Origin: Nematostella vectensis
Lineage: Eukaryota > Cnidaria > Anthozoa > Actiniaria > Edwardsiidae
NCBI RefSeq assembly: GCF_932526225.1
Contig: NC_064048.1
Coordinates: forward strand, 6,182,627 to 6,246,626
Length of the DNA: 64,000 bases
Reading direction: 5' to 3'
Within the stretch, counting starts at the first letter, position 1; the number at the start of each line of letters is the position of its first letter. The notes under the pieces were generated by a model. It saw only the letters and a program-made list of their open reading frames with translations. It did not search any database and was not told the DNA's origin. Below, in pieces: positions 30,926 to 44,577 of this stretch. The translations under genes and the position numbers were made by a program.

Positions 30926-33900
30926 CTAACTTGTTCCTCCAAACCAATAATTTGTCGTTGCCTGGTTCGATGACGAACAGCGGAATTTCGGGTTGAAATA
31001 TTTATATAGGCCAAAGTTATCCTGACTATACACGCTTTCTGGAACTGGTTGAAAGTCACACTTACAATCTTTCTTGCTGTCATGGTGCAAGATCTCCTTT
31101 TGCCACTGATAGAAAGAAGCGGTGCAATCGGTACAACTACTTCCCATGACATTAATATACTCCACAAGACCGCATTCGCACCAGCCTCTCCACCCCCAGT
31201 ACATAGATTTAAATGTTGCTCTTACGTAATCTCTGTAATCAATTTTCGTCGTTGCAAAATTGCAAGTGATCCTCCAGTGTGACAAGATTGTCTTTAGATT
31301 GTCCGTTCTTGGTTTGGAAAGCCTGTATGCGTCCCAGTTTGGATAATCATCTGCAACGGGAGCATTATGATAAAAGGCGAGGGTGCTAAATTCCGGCAGT
31401 ACACGATTTTCAAAGCTAAAGGAGGCAACGAGGGTCCAGACACTTCCAGGCTCTGAGGTAAAGTCGCAGTAGACAGGGTACCATAGGTGCGGCTCGTTCT
31501 GGATGTAGTAAAGTCCGTTCTGTCTAGCGCCGTATTTAAAGTGGTCGAGACAAAACAGAAACAAACTCTGGAATACAGAGAAGAAAAGTTTATTGAAGTA
31601 TTATATCACTATCAACTATTTTGCAGGGTCAAATAGGTAGGAGCAATCAACTTCCCCACATTCTGGTATCATATAAGTGTCACGGCGTTTCCTAGGATCA
31701 GGCTATTTTTAGACGTGTGGATTAGCCAATCAAATGCCACATCTTTGCTTCGAGGTTTTGGCTGGGTTCATCTGCGCGCGCGTCCTTATTATCAATATAA
31801 ATACACCAATTCCCCTCTGCCTACGACTTTTAAGTCTGTTTTTTGTAAATTCAGCTCAAAAATAGCAGGATCCACCCCTAGATTTTAATCAAGATAACTA
31901 GGCCAGACTTGTGCTGTGAGATACGCCAGTGGATTGGATTACATATACGCCATTTCTAGGACATGACTGGACTTATTGATAGAGATGATAAGCATAGCTT
32001 TTTTTAGAAAAAAAAATGCCCTTAAAACCACCAGATTCAGGCATGGTTTTGTGATAAGATTACTTTTACGGTGAATATACAGGAAAAGTATCCAAAGTGG
32101 GTTAACACTGCTGCTTTGAATTTATAAAGGCAATATGGAATTTGGGCTCCCTGTGGTTTCCCCAATGGTTTTAACATGAAAATTATCTGTTAGAATATCA
32201 GCCTTAACTTAATATGGCTTGTTTGTCTATCAAGCAGAATTTGCTCTGTTAAATGCACCTAAGCTTTCCAAAAAGGCATTGTTCTCAGGCAGTGAGGCAA
32301 GCATAATTTTTAGGGTGTGTAGGAAGATATTGACCCCTCAACCGGCCTGTACCGGCTTTGAGAAGTACCCACAACCCAAAAAATTCCTGAATGCAAAATA
32401 AACACAACAAAATGAAGATACTCAGGCATCAGTCTAAGGGATAAATGGTCTTGAAGATATGCATCGAACCAAGGTGATAGCAACTACTCTTAAGCCGAAT
32501 AATACACAGGTTCTTTGACAAATTGCAAATTGAACAAGGAAAGAAAAGCAGAATCACCCCTTTTAACAAAACGCTCAAAATACCACACAAGGGAGAGAGA
32601 TCAGCAAACACAGCTCAAGACACAAATAGATAACTTGTTCTGATCCTCCAGGTTCATTTCCATGGCCTCAAAACACAATATCGACGAAGGCTTGCAAAAC
32701 CACTTGGATGCCAAAAGGATTTTGGGAGATCCAGGAAAAAAATCACGAGGGGAAGGCCAGTCAACACTCCTCTCCCCAAAGTCAGATGTTTTTTCACCCT
32801 GAAGCCAAACAAATCAATTCCTGGCCATGAAGACCCAGGATAGCAGTATAAACAATTTTGGAATTAATTTGGTTCCAGAAAAGACAGTTTTTAGGAGAGC
32901 TGTGGTGATTCATTAGAAAATTATTTTCTCATCCAGGCAAAGCCAAACAAGAAAAAATCATCATGAATCCACCTTTGCTTGCAAATATCCTTAAGCAAAG
33001 CACTCAATTATGCCCCAATAGACTTCATGATGTCCTAGGACACTCTCCCAATATGCTCATAGCTGTATTTTTGATGAAAAAGACAAGCAACCATCAACTT
33101 GTGCTCGCATTAGCACAATGACGAGGGATTAAAAGTGGGGACCGCAAAGCACTGTTGAAAAGCTAGGGTACCGCCGAAAAGGTTTAGCTCTGTTTGACCT
33201 TGACCGGCTGTATAATCTGTTTTTTTTTTTTTTTTTTTTGTAAATTCAGCTTAAAATAGCCAGGAGCCAATAGGTTAATTCTGAATTGCAGTTCTTTTGG
33301 TAAAACAAAAACGATGGATGATGGATTAAAAAATTAGGGTCTGGGATTCTTTTTCATAATAACTGCCATCGAAATCGTAAAAAACAAATCCATGCATGCT
33401 GGTCACATCGTTGCTAGTGAAAAAAAAACCGCTTTTTTTCTGTTGCTGTGTTTTTTCCTGTGCCACTTAAAGCAATATTTCCTGAGTTTATATTACATGT
33501 TTTAAGGTCACATAGATTATTTTCTCTAGCTTCGCGCGAATAGGGCAAACATATACTAGAAGACCACACAGCCAAATGATTTCTGTATACTTCTGGCTTT
33601 TGTCTTATACCTGTTTTTCGGAAGGGGCTATAACAATTTTCTTTATCGGAAGTACATCGTGTGCTCTTGTGGGTGCAAATGATTTTTAGAATGCCTAATA
33701 CCGTTTGGTCCAGTATTTGTGTAAAAACTGCTCCCGAGGCGGACACCAATTCTTCAATCTCTGCTCCCGAAACTGCATTGCTGTTCAACTCGCAGATCCT
33801 GGTATTGGTGATGTAATTGTACGATTTGCAGCGCGGGAAGAGCTTCAGACACTCGTGTGCGCATGAGATTAGGGTGGGTGATAACACGGAACCCTCAAGC

Positions 33901-34043
33901 ATCTTGTCGGGATGGGTACGAGAGGAAATGCTGGTACGGTATACTTGGTGCATTTCTTGTCCGTTTGGTCCAATTATCACAATCGTTAAAAAGAGGAGGA
34001 AGCAGTTCGCAAGAAAACGAGGAAACTGCTTTAACGCTCCCAT
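30926..34043 (-). CDS. Secreted PAN/apple plus fibrinogen-like protein, two exons
   Basis: Exon 1 is 34043 down to 33702 (114 codons) and exon 2 is 31567 down to 30926 (213 codons and stop). The junction is GT..AG in phase 0, with a pyrimidine-rich acceptor. Residues 1-30 are a signal peptide (FLANCFLLFLTIVIIG). Residues 35-110 look like a PAN/apple domain with Cys at SCAHEC, RCKSYNY and RICELN. Exon 2 opens like a fibrinogen-related domain (GARQNGLYYIQ, then WYPVYCDFTSEPGSVWTLVA). It continues with many Cys and Trp but lacks the usual Ca-site and GWW-type end I would expect, so it is a divergent member. Such proteins are extracellular, in adhesion, recognition or matrix roles. The intron of 2.1 kb holds no other gene. 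Confidence 0.8.
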
Positions 34044-34784
34044 TTCTTCCTCGTTGTATCTAGTGTCTTATCTGTGCCAATATTGCCCCTCTTTGAGTTT
34101 CTTTAATATATGATGTATAATAAACTAACAAAGCATTGTTAAATTCGCGGCCAATAAGATGATTTCGAAAGTCTTAGTTCTTTTGGGAGGTGCAGTGATA
34201 ATTGTTTAGCCATTCAGAAAAAATTATCGTGGGGAGATCTCTGATTAAGAACTTCGTTTAATTTCCGCCCTCGCCCAGTTTTACAAGCTCGATAAACAAT
34301 AAAATAAAGGAAATTACAAGGTTCAAGAGATCCGAAAACTATTGAAAGCAATATATTTGTGGATCCTAGACTTAGAAATGTCTAGTAGAGTATATTGTCT
34401 GAGCTTGCGATTTTATATGAAATACACCAACAAATATGTAACATATTGGCAATGCAGGCCTGTAACCTAATGTTAGCCACTGGATGATAAATCCAACAAA
34501 AGCAGGTGTTTTATCTCATACTTTTCAATTGTGAAACAGTAAACATCAAAATTTTACCAAGTGCTCACTTGCCTCATGCTGGCTCACGCCCTGCAATAGG
34601 TGGACTGAGGTGAGGGGAAATAATGAATCGTTTGGACTGTAGAAGGTTGACAAAAAATCTCGAGGGCACAGTTTAACGGAAAGTCAACTATGCATACTTA
34701 CAACAAGTAAGTACCTTGTATGTTGCTAAAAATAGACCAAATGCACCTTGATTTGCCCGCTAGATAATGTAAACAATGATAATT
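34044..34784. other. Gene-free stretch upstream of the PAN gene
   Basis: AT-rich; contains the presumed promoter of the minus-strand PAN gene. No other feature is supported. Confidence 0.45.
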
Positions 34785-35195
34785 TAAAGCGGCATTGTCA
34801 CAAGTTTACTTTCCGAGGGCCGACGGAAACCTCAACCGACAAGAGACAAAATAGTCTATTAGAATCCACGCTATTTAACAGGCCATCCGCTCTAAATTAT
34901 CAGTCACATCCTCAAAGAAACTTCCAATAGGCATACTGCTTTTACAATTTTAAAATGTTTTTTTTTACGTTTTCCGTTAAAAATAATTGGAGATTGTTAC
35001 GTAATCGACAATAATAGACAAGAGTCTATTAGAGTCTGATGTATTTAAAAGGCCATCCGCTCTAAATTATCAGTCACATCCCCAAAGAAACTTTTACAAT
35101 TTGGAATACGTTTTCCGTTAAAAATCATCGGTGATTCTTACGTAATCCATGTTACCCCAAACCGGAAGTAAAGTGGTGACAACGCCGCTTTAAAG
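34785..35195. mobile_element. MITE family A with an internally duplicated body
   Basis: The ends taaagcggcattgtcacaag and gtgacaacgccgcttta are inverted. The internal block ggccatccgctctaaattatcagtcacatcc occurs twice (near 34882 and 35052), so the body is tandemly duplicated. Confidence 0.8.
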
Positions 35196-36631
35196 TATGT
35201 CAATCACCTACCTATTGTTTATCATTTAAAAAAAAAAAAAAACAGGGATTTATTCGCTAGGAACCTTTAAAATAACAGTGTACGGATGAAGTCTGATATG
35301 TTATTGAGGATCAATAGCTAAAAATATTATCTTGCTTGAATTAGCCGAATGAAATGGATGCTTTGTGTGACTTGCCATTGAGCGGCGTGATTGGCCTTTT
35401 TTTAAAGTTCTGTTAAAACCCCGAGGGTCATTTTTGGGATATAATAGAAAATCTGGCGTAATACGAATATCGAGGTCTTTTTGCCCGTTTCGGCCGAAAA
35501 ATTGACTTTTTGGCATATGCAATTTTACTTCCGGTTGAATATACGGCGGAAGTAAACTTACCCTATAGGTTTTAACACTAATTCTTTGGTTTTTACCCTT
35601 AAATAATACGATCTTCACAGATTCCAAAGCTACGAAAAATATATCATCGAAAAAATTGATCTGTTCGACATATTACTGCAAAAAATCTTGGATGCAAATA
35701 TTCTCAAAATTAGTTTATTTTGATCATAAGTAGGTAACTTTTTCACGTTTCGCGGGACACAAGGAGCAGGTTCTGCTGATTCATCGTTACCAAATTCTCT
35801 ATAACCTTCCGAGTGTTGATAGTTTTAGCGGGTGCGTTTGCAAAATGACCTTGGGTGAACTTGGAAAAAACACAGCATTTTGTGTCGTGCTTGACGAAAA
35901 AAAAAACTTAAAATCTAACTAATTTAGAGTATGCATACAACATTAACAAAAATCATGCAAAAATCATGCTCGTCTTGAAGACAAGAAATGCACCGCTGAG
36001 CCCTCCCCCACCCCCTCCCCATTCAATTTTCTTGAATGGTCCGTCTATTAGTACATTAGCTATCTATTAATTAAACTGATTTTTCCGGCGCTTTTTTGTT
36101 TCTCATTTCTCAAGGTTTATACTTTCTAAAATCAATAGCGGAATTTACAGGGTTCAAGAGTTGAATTCGTTTTATAACCACAAAGAAAACACACCGATTA
36201 TCAATAATTGAAGAATAAATGGTATGTTTTGGATGAATACCATTGACGGAGAAAGAAACAGGAATAAACGCAGAAAAATTTGGAGTAAATAAACGGGCAA
36301 AAAAAGCATAAATTTAAGATTGAAATTGCATATCATGTAAATAATGTAAATTTCGAATCTCAATAATGGACATTCATCGTGCGTGCAAGTTCTAACCAGT
36401 GAAACGTGTCTCGATTTTTTGTTGCGTGTCTCTTATTGAATACCCTGGGCACCAGAGTCTCGAGCTTTGTTCGTCTACTATGCGCCCTTCAATGACTACG
36501 ACCGCTTCGCGCCTTGTGTTGTTGAAATGAAGCTCGAGCCTCCGGTAACCAGGTTACATTGAAGGAAGTCAGCATTTTTCGCTTTTTTTTTTCTAGAGAT
36601 GCGTTTACCCAAATTTAGTATTTCTAAATAT
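35196..36631. other. Gene-free stretch
   Basis: A block near 35335-35405 (gaattagccgaatgaaatggatg ... cattgagcggcg) is shared with the GPCR intron near 53216-53300. No coding sequence is recognised. Confidence 0.45.
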
Positions 36632-36966
36632 GGACATGTAAGGGGGAAGGGGGTGAATAGGGGTATGTAAATCCGCCGATCCGCTCATGTTCGGGGCAAA
36701 TCCGTAGATCCACAGATATTTTTAGGTCCGCATGGTTTGACAGATAAACAATAGCATCGATTGAAATTCATTTAAAATCCGAAGTTCGACCGTCAGAGCA
36801 GTCAAAATCCGAAATCTGCGCCCAAATTGTCAACAGACCCGTGATCCGCCGTATTTCCCAAATCCGCCAATCCGCTTAAATAATTAAAATCCGTAATCCG
36901 TGAGCATTTCGGGGCCGAATCGGCCGATCCGCGAACCTATTCACCCCCCACCCCCAACGTCATGTA
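36632..36966. mobile_element. MITE rich in aatccgc units
   Basis: The ends gacatgtaagggggaagggg and ccacccccaacgtcatgt are inverted copies, and gtgaatagg / cctattcac continue the pairing. The inside is full of aatccg(c/t) motifs. Confidence 0.7.
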
Positions 36967-39085
36967 CAGATGGAAGACTCTAGCTCTCCAAGCTCGAGTT
37001 CGCGGGTTTCTGTTGTATTTTACCATTGCATGATCATCATGCAACAGCTGCTTTGAAAGGCTTTATTACCCGCAAGTAATGATATAACCCGGCCCTCAAC
37101 TCTCAATGTCACTTACATACCGCAATCAACAGCCAAATAAGACTCTTATTAATAATTCACTGCCATGGTCCGATAATTTATTATCCTTAGTAAAGCATTG
37201 AGTGTATCAATCAATCATATTCTCATATAGTTTGGCTTCATTCTTTTAGGCGTTAAAATATTTTCCGTTGATATGTGTAATACGCATTTGGGATGTTGAA
37301 GCTTGGTCGTAAAAAATTGTGAACTTAAAAAAAAATCAAATTTGGAAGTCTTTTGAGTGTAGATGGTGCATCTTGTGGATAAATAAGTTTTTTTGCCCCC
37401 CTGAAGGAGATCGTCTCCAAGATATGCTAAACTGATGGATAACACCGAGCTAATGTTACTATTCTGAATGAATGCGGATGATTTCATTAAATAATAATTC
37501 AACGGAAAGGATCGGTAATACGGTAATCTCACTGAGGTATAGAGTCGCAAAGCAGAAATCCGCCGGATGGTTCGTACTTCAAGGTAAGCAGAATGCACGG
37601 AAGAATTCCATCTTATGCTAATTGTGTGAACAAAAAAAGCAAGACCGATATTTATCAATAGTACTTTTTTCGGGTGGTTGCTGAGGTTTTTTTTATCGGT
37701 TGGCATAAAGATTACTTAAAATATTATATATGTTTTAGGCTTCAAATAATAGTCGACTTGCACTATCTGATCACGTGATTTTTTGAGTGGCAAATTCAAG
37801 CCAAAATGAACACGCCAGGGTAAGACGAAAAAAAAATCTTCAAATGAGAATAAGCCCTTTCTGACAAGATGCTTTTATTGTTGCTGTTATTTTGTCGCTA
37901 AAAGCCTGAGCAGGCGCGTGTTTGTCACCCAAAAAGTCACATGGTCTGCTAGTGCAAGTAGCTACTTCATTTCTGGCAATTTTGAATATGTTCGAGTTTA
38001 TTTCTCGTTCGTTTTATGAAAAGCGGGTGGAATGGGGCAATTACACAGGTTTGATGACGAAAAAGTATGACTATGCCTAAGGAGATGCAATCACGCGTTT
38101 CGACCAAGTCGGCTTCTGCTCCTGTTTGATAACAATAACAACAACAACTACAATGACAACAACAACAAAGACCAAGATAACGACAACGACAACGGCAATA
38201 ACAATAACAACAATAACAACACTAATAATGATGATGATGATAACAATCTGTTTCCTGACTTGTGCTTTCCATCCCCTATTTCTACCATATTTTATTGGTA
38301 CTTCAGGTGTTTCTTGGTTTTAAAAAAGGGCTTTGTTTCGCTAGATAATCTCAAAGGACGACTTTAATTAGTATAACTGTTGCCAAAATAGGTTAGCTTT
38401 AATTAGAGTGATTTTTTTTATCAGCGTCTGCTAATATCAGATGTCATGGGCAGATGATTAATGCTCTAGCTCAATTGATATGATAAACTTATAATTACAT
38501 CCTCCAGAAGTTTAAGGTGGATTCTTTGAGGTTCACATTATCATAAATTCGAAAACCAATTATTCACCACAGTTTATGATTTGGATACAAAAAAGCGTCA
38601 ATACACTGTGATTTGAGCTGGATGGAAATGTTGGAGCAATGTTTTCGTTAACCAAAAAAGAAAGTTGCTTGAACCCTTTAAATTAGGAGCACACGTAAAC
38701 ACCTGGTGAGTATTCAAAGCAAATTTCGTGATCCAATATAAACCAGAACAGAATACATTGGAAAGAGGAAAACATTCGCAAAATATTGGTAGGTTTGTTT
38801 AGAAGCTGAATGTGAAAAAATATGGTGTGATATAATATGATTAAATTTGGTGAGATATAATAGAAAATATGGCTTTTAGATTTTCTTAAAACGAATTCGT
38901 AATTTTAACAAAGTTGAAAAAAGTCATTCATGAGTAATCTTCTATGTAGGAACTAGGCGACTTAACGCCAAGACAAAAAAATAGCATAAGATACAGAAAA
39001 CACAACATGATTCATGATATTTTTTAAGAGCTTGGTTATGGGGCTACTTATCATGTGTGATACAGCGTATCAGGTTTTTTTTTTG
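36967..39085. other. Gene-free stretch with (CAA)n and similar simple repeats
   Basis: A run of ACAACA/AATAAC repeats lies at 38130-38245. The remainder is AT-rich with only chance-like open frames. Confidence 0.45.
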
Positions 39086-39815
39086 TGAATTAGCTTATTT
39101 CTTTTTAATTTGCAAGTGTTTCTATGGAAGCTATTACCATTCCTTTTTGATGGCTAACCGACATGACGGAAAAACATGACTTAACGCTTCAAATAAGCTC
39201 AGAGAAATATATAAGTCAACTAACTTATATATTGTTCTTGCTCTACTTCTACTGGTTTACCACAAAAAATCACCAATAAGATAAACAGGAAAGGACATGT
39301 TTCAGGCAATTTCTTAAGAATCTTTCAATCTTCTACATGTTCTGCTTTCGTTAACAGGGTTAGCCAGACATGACGGAAAAACCTGGAAAACTCGCAATTC
39401 GAGACAGAGAGGGAAGACACAATTTCTTACAATGGCCATCGGTTCCTTGTATTCCGGACTGATTTTTGAAACACAAATAACGTGAGGCCGAAATGCACAT
39501 ACCCAGATTTTTGCTTTCTAATATATTTTTTCCTTGATCATCCTTGCGCTATGTATGAGCTCAGGGACGAAAAGCTTAAATTTCAATGACACTTTACAAA
39601 AAGCCGCATCAATTTTAAAAAAGTCGCATTTGATATTTTGTTTGCTATTACTCACTAAGTACTTAGAGAAATTTTCCGCCTTATTACATGTGAAATGAGC
39701 TTATTTGAAGCGTTAAGTCATGTTTTTCCGTCATGTCGGTTAGCCATCAAGAAGGAATGGTAAGAGCTTTCATAGAAAATCTTTCAAATTAAAAAGAAAT
39801 AAGCTAATTCTTATT
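39086..39815. mobile_element. Complete relative of the repeat that the Polinton entered
   Basis: The left end gaattagcttatttctttttaa continues through tggctaaccgacatgacgga. The right end mirrors it (tccgtcatgtcggttagcca ... aaagaaataagctaattc). The interior from 39367 to 39750 matches both Polinton flanks and reads straight through gctatgtatgagctcaggga with no insert. It is a noncoding element of about 730 bp. Confidence 0.85.
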
Positions 39816-41872
39816 GAAATTTATTTTTTTTATTCGACTATAGCAAACTTGTAATTTTCTTTTACAATGTTATTTGTCACACGCGCTTATTATTATCGTT
39901 ATTCTTGGAAACCTGGAAAGCGATTGTTTTAATTCTAATTAAAATAACGTATGATTTGCCTTCTTGAAATGTACACATCATCATCTTTTATTATCACCAA
40001 AAGCTATTAAGTAAAGGCTATGTTCTTTGAAACTTAAAAGGTGGCCGGCCCCGACCTCACATTCGTCGTTAAACAAGCACCCGCACTATAAAATGGCCTG
40101 GACCAGGTCCACGAAAGGCTCAGTTGTCAGTTAACTGCTACGCGGTGAGGAACTAGGGATTACAGTCAGTGTCTTTGTTTGCCCACTTTTGCCCGCTTTT
40201 CTTCTCGTTTGCTTGGTTTATTTTCTCTTGGCAACTAAAATTGAACAACCTACCAAAAAGGCAGGAATGTGCAGTAAAAAATAGTTCAAATTATTAACGA
40301 TAACAGAACTAAAAAGTCTCACTACAGACGCAGTGTTACGGCGTGTTGTCTTCTTGAAGTTTGAATTTTATTCAGCCGATAGGGGGCGGAGCTAAGCCCT
40401 TTAGTGCAGTGCGGGTCCTTGTTTTACTTGACCAGTTGACTGGGAAACAAAGTCGATTCTCAAACGCGCAATGGGAACTTTAAGTGTGCGACATTAAGCT
40501 CATAAAAAGCTCAAGAGTACTGATTTATTATTTCCGAGAGGACGCGTATATTAAACGGGCATTTTTGAGAAGGCACTTTAGAAAAGACGTTGTATTAAAC
40601 AGGCTTTTGCTTGCCCTCTGGGTGTCTTGTTATGTTGCGTGTTTTCAGCTTCACTTCGTGTTTTGGTCCTGCGGTAATAAATAACTCTGATACCGACTTT
40701 GTGTGTTTTTTTTAGTGTCGCAAAATAAAAATTACACACTTTTTTATAAGAACTTTTTTTATAAGTACGCCCAGCCTGAAATTTCACCAAACTTTAAAAA
40801 CATGTCAAGGCTGAGATAGCAGCAAAATTTTTGTTTGTGTGATGTGTTCTAAAATGCAGATCGAATTGTGTTCATAATAAACCCTTACTATTAATCATTT
40901 GTGTAATTCTGTTCCTAATATTTCATTGGGTTTTATATTCTCATATACAATAGAATTAAAGAACATCGGTAAGAGCATATTCAGCCTTAAATTGCTCCAA
41001 AATTACGAACGGCTCAGCCTCGACTGAAAATTAGACGTTCTTAGAAAAAAGACGAGTGTAAAGCAAATGAAGAGCAGTGGATCATTGTATAACAGCAGTC
41101 GTGTTAAGCGAAAAGAGTGACTTTTTTTACAATTTTTCTTGAACATTCTAAGTGACTTTTGACTTAAATTGGTAGTTGACCATTTTGTACGCATGTAACC
41201 ACGCTAACAACATTGAATAGGGGGCCGGGGTGGGGGGGGGGGGGGGGGTGGGGGTTGGGGGCTACAGGAACAGAGTAGATTCCGAGATTATGCGCGCACC
41301 CGTGTTCTACGTGTCGCTAAGTAATTTGTCCCTGATTGTAGATTAGCTTTTTAGTTAATTTGGGTGACATATACCCGTAAATCATATAAAATCTGTAAGT
41401 TGCGGGGTTGATCGTTGCGATGAAATAAACGGATTTGTTGTTTAAAATGGGTTTTTAGCTCAAATAATCAAAGGCTCGCTTCCTTAAAGACCGTAGATCA
41501 TGTATTCCCTTTCTTGATGACACCGTCCGGATCTAACGAAGGGCGAAATTTTGAGAGACATTAGCCGTAAATCTTGAAATAAATATTTTCTTGCCTATGA
41601 TCGCACTGATTCTCTTTGCAACATGGCTTCCGGGTTCCTCTAGCATACAGTAAACACAATAAATCATGGGTAGGAATATTATTCGGCCGACAAAAGAACG
41701 TTTTCTGCGTGGTTCTCTCGCTGGGGCTATGGTCGCCATTTTGTATAATAATTATGTTAAGTGATGCCTCCATTTTTGGTTAGGACCCGAACTGTAGATC
41801 CGACTTGCGGGACACATGGTTTCGTAGGTTATGAAACCCTATGCAAATGAGATTTTCATCTTAGTAGTACAG
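39816..41872. other. Gene-free stretch
   Basis: A TATAAAA at about 40088 followed by a G/C-balanced block to 40700 looks like a promoter-plus-transcript or LTR remnant; no open frame supports it. G-runs lie at 41219-41265. Confidence 0.4.
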
Positions 41873-42103
41873 TTTAAAGCCGCATTGTCACCAGTTTACT
41901 TCCGATCGATTACGTAACAATATCCGATGATTTTTAACGGAAAAAGCGAAAAATATTTCAAAATATTGAAAGCAGTGTGTCTATTGGAAGTTTCTTTGAG
42001 GATGTGATTGATAATTTAGAGCGGATGGCCGTCGGATTCTCATTAACGGTTGAGGTTTCCGTCGGACCTCCGGAAGTAAACTGGTGAAAATGCGGCTTTA
42101 AGC
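41873..42103. mobile_element. MITE family A, full length
   Basis: The ends tttaaagccgcattgtcacc and an imperfect reverse complement (ggtgaaaatgcggctttaa) bound 231 bp with the family body inverted relative to 34785. Both ends lie at TTAA. Confidence 0.85.
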
Positions 42104-43094
42104 CGCTCAGTCACGCAAACAACATTGTCACGCAAGGTACGGATTCTAATACGATGTGAGGTGTTTGTTTGATAGTGGTGTTAAAACGAGATAAACACGT
42201 AAAAAATAATCCATTATCGCACATCAATCCCAAAACAAACAAAACATATTGTCACATGGCGACGTGTATATATTGATCACGAAATCAAGTTTTCCCTCAG
42301 TTGGTGGAGACACTTCATTTATTTCATTACGCTTAAATGACTTAAGAACTTCCTCTCGATGTGCGCGTTTTCAGACTTTTTGGCTATCGCTCAGCAAGAC
42401 TGGCGACAAAAAGGCATGTGCTTAGAAATTATACTTTCTTCCCCAAAAAAATGCTCAAAAAGATCATAACATAACATTATAAAAGTTAGTTTATATGTTA
42501 TATCCACTCTTCAAATACGGCTACACTCGAGAATCCATGTTTCGTTATCCGCAGTGGTTCATGGGTGACATAACTGGATAGATCCTCTCTGAAAGCCATG
42601 TAATATCATAACAAATAAACAAAACTTTAAACAGCACAAAATGAATATTGCAAGACTTGATGCTCTTTTACAATGTCTCAATCTGCTATACCCAGAGTTT
42701 TCACTGTCTTTCCTGTTAGACAGGATAGAAATAAGATGATGTGGTTGATATTCGGATGCACGTAATACTTTTGCCATAGCTTTCAAGGTATCAGTTGGTT
42801 GTGAGAAGAAAAAAACATTCACATAGCAATTTGTAGGGAGTTTAGACTGTATACGTGAGATGCTATGATATAATGGCTCATGTTATGTGCAAAAGCTATG
42901 GGCAGCGTGCTTTGGTTTTAAGTAGTGTCTATTCAAATTTATGGATATGTTGATGATCATTCAGCTTATGCTGCAATATATATGAACAAATGAAAGCACA
43001 CAACGAAAGCCTGAGGGGATAAAAAAATGAGTTATATATCAATAGGTTTTTCTATTTTAAATTCTTCATCAGTTGATTTTGCTGTTGTACAGTA
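42104..43094. other. Gene-free stretch
   Basis: AT-rich; no recognisable coding or RNA gene. Confidence 0.4.
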
Positions 43095-43534
43095 CTTACC
43101 CGCTTATAAGAACCTAGAATTTATGAACCTGTTAGCCTAAAAATACCAATTTAGAACCCTGTTAAATAAGAACCTTTTGAGCCTAAAAATTAAAACAGGT
43201 TCTTATTTTATAAAATGGACCATTAACATCTTCCATCAATGATGAAGGATATATACATACATTATTAAAACAATATTTTTAACATAATAATGAGAGTTGA
43301 AATATTTTTAAAGGGGTCTTGACAACATATTGTACAAAGGCCAGGCCGGTATTGACATTACATCAATCTAGATACCACACTTCTACCAGCCATCAGTATA
43401 TTTACTTTTCTTTAAAATTAAGAACCTGTATAAGAACCTAAGTAGCCTAAAATTTCAAAAAGTACCCGCTAAATAAGAATCTTTTTAGGCTAACCTGGAA
43501 AAACCTAGGCTCTTATAATAAGCGGGTAAGTATT
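43095..43534. mobile_element. MITE with aagaacct/gcctaaaa internal units
   Basis: The ends tacttacccgcttataagaa and ttataataagcgggtaagta are inverted. Internally aagaacct and gcctaaaa recur five or more times. Confidence 0.8.
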
Positions 43535-44352
43535 GTAGCTTCTAAAAAACATTTGAAAATGTTCAGCTTAATGAATAGCTGTTTACAGTAAACAAAATAA
43601 TTCAAATATTTGTTATTATTATCAAAGAGGTAAAACACAAAGTGAAGATTTATGAATATTTATCACAGTGATGCGGAACATCTCACGCGAAGCGCTCAAT
43701 TCTGAAACTTATTCGCGGGCTTTAATCTTTTGCTGATGGATATGACGAGGCACACACCAATCAATACTTCTCTAGCAATTTATTTCCAGAGGCTCCTATT
43801 CTACCTTACTTGTCTCACTAGGTGAAAGTGATAACAGGTGATCATAATTTCAATTTAGAGCAAAAGGGATCAAGCCGAAAAGGGCATTGTGGAATCAGGT
43901 TATTGGAATACGGGAAAACGAATACATAGCCGGCAGGCACAACAGCCGCCAAAAAGTCTACGATACGACTGCCCCCCCCTCCCCGCCCTATTGATATGTA
44001 GGTATTGTAGGTTTGCGTTTACCTGTTTACCTTAGATGCAAGTAATCCAAGAGGATATGAATTTTGTTCGAGTTACTGATGACTCTGAATGTTATGACAT
44101 TATGGATTTTTACGGTGCAACCTTATAAGAAATAGATGTATGCATACTTTTTTAGAGCAGACAACAAGTAGTAGCCTTTGTAGGGGGATTTCCGCACTGA
44201 ATTTGACTTTGAAATTGATCTCTGTTTGCAGTTTATCCCGATCCGTAAGGCCTCGATAACAAGAGAAACATCGCAACGAAGGTAAGGGCAATAGGTATCA
44301 CTTTTTAGAATGTGTTTAAAGAGCACTTGTCAGCCAATATTGGAAGATCTAT
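43535..44352. other. Gene-free stretch
   Basis: No supported feature. Confidence 0.4.
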
Positions 44353-44577
44353 TCAGCCTGCGTAGCTGTCGGTTGGGTTTGAGAGCAGTATTTTATCCGC
44401 GAATACGCGAAGAAACAAACCCGCCCGCCTTGACCTCGCTTGGGGGCTTGTCATATTTGCCCCAGCTCTCTCGCGCGGCCACACAAAAACTAACAAACAA
44501 ACCACGAATGATTCCGGGTATTCGCGGATAGAAAACTTCTCTGAAACTCAGCAAAACCGCCAGCTTCGCAGGTTAAG
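44353..44577. mobile_element. MITE with arms of about 55 bp
   Basis: Left cagcctgcgtagctgtcggtt ... tatccgcgaatac mirrors right gtattcgcggata ... ccgccagcttcgcaggtt. Confidence 0.75.
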
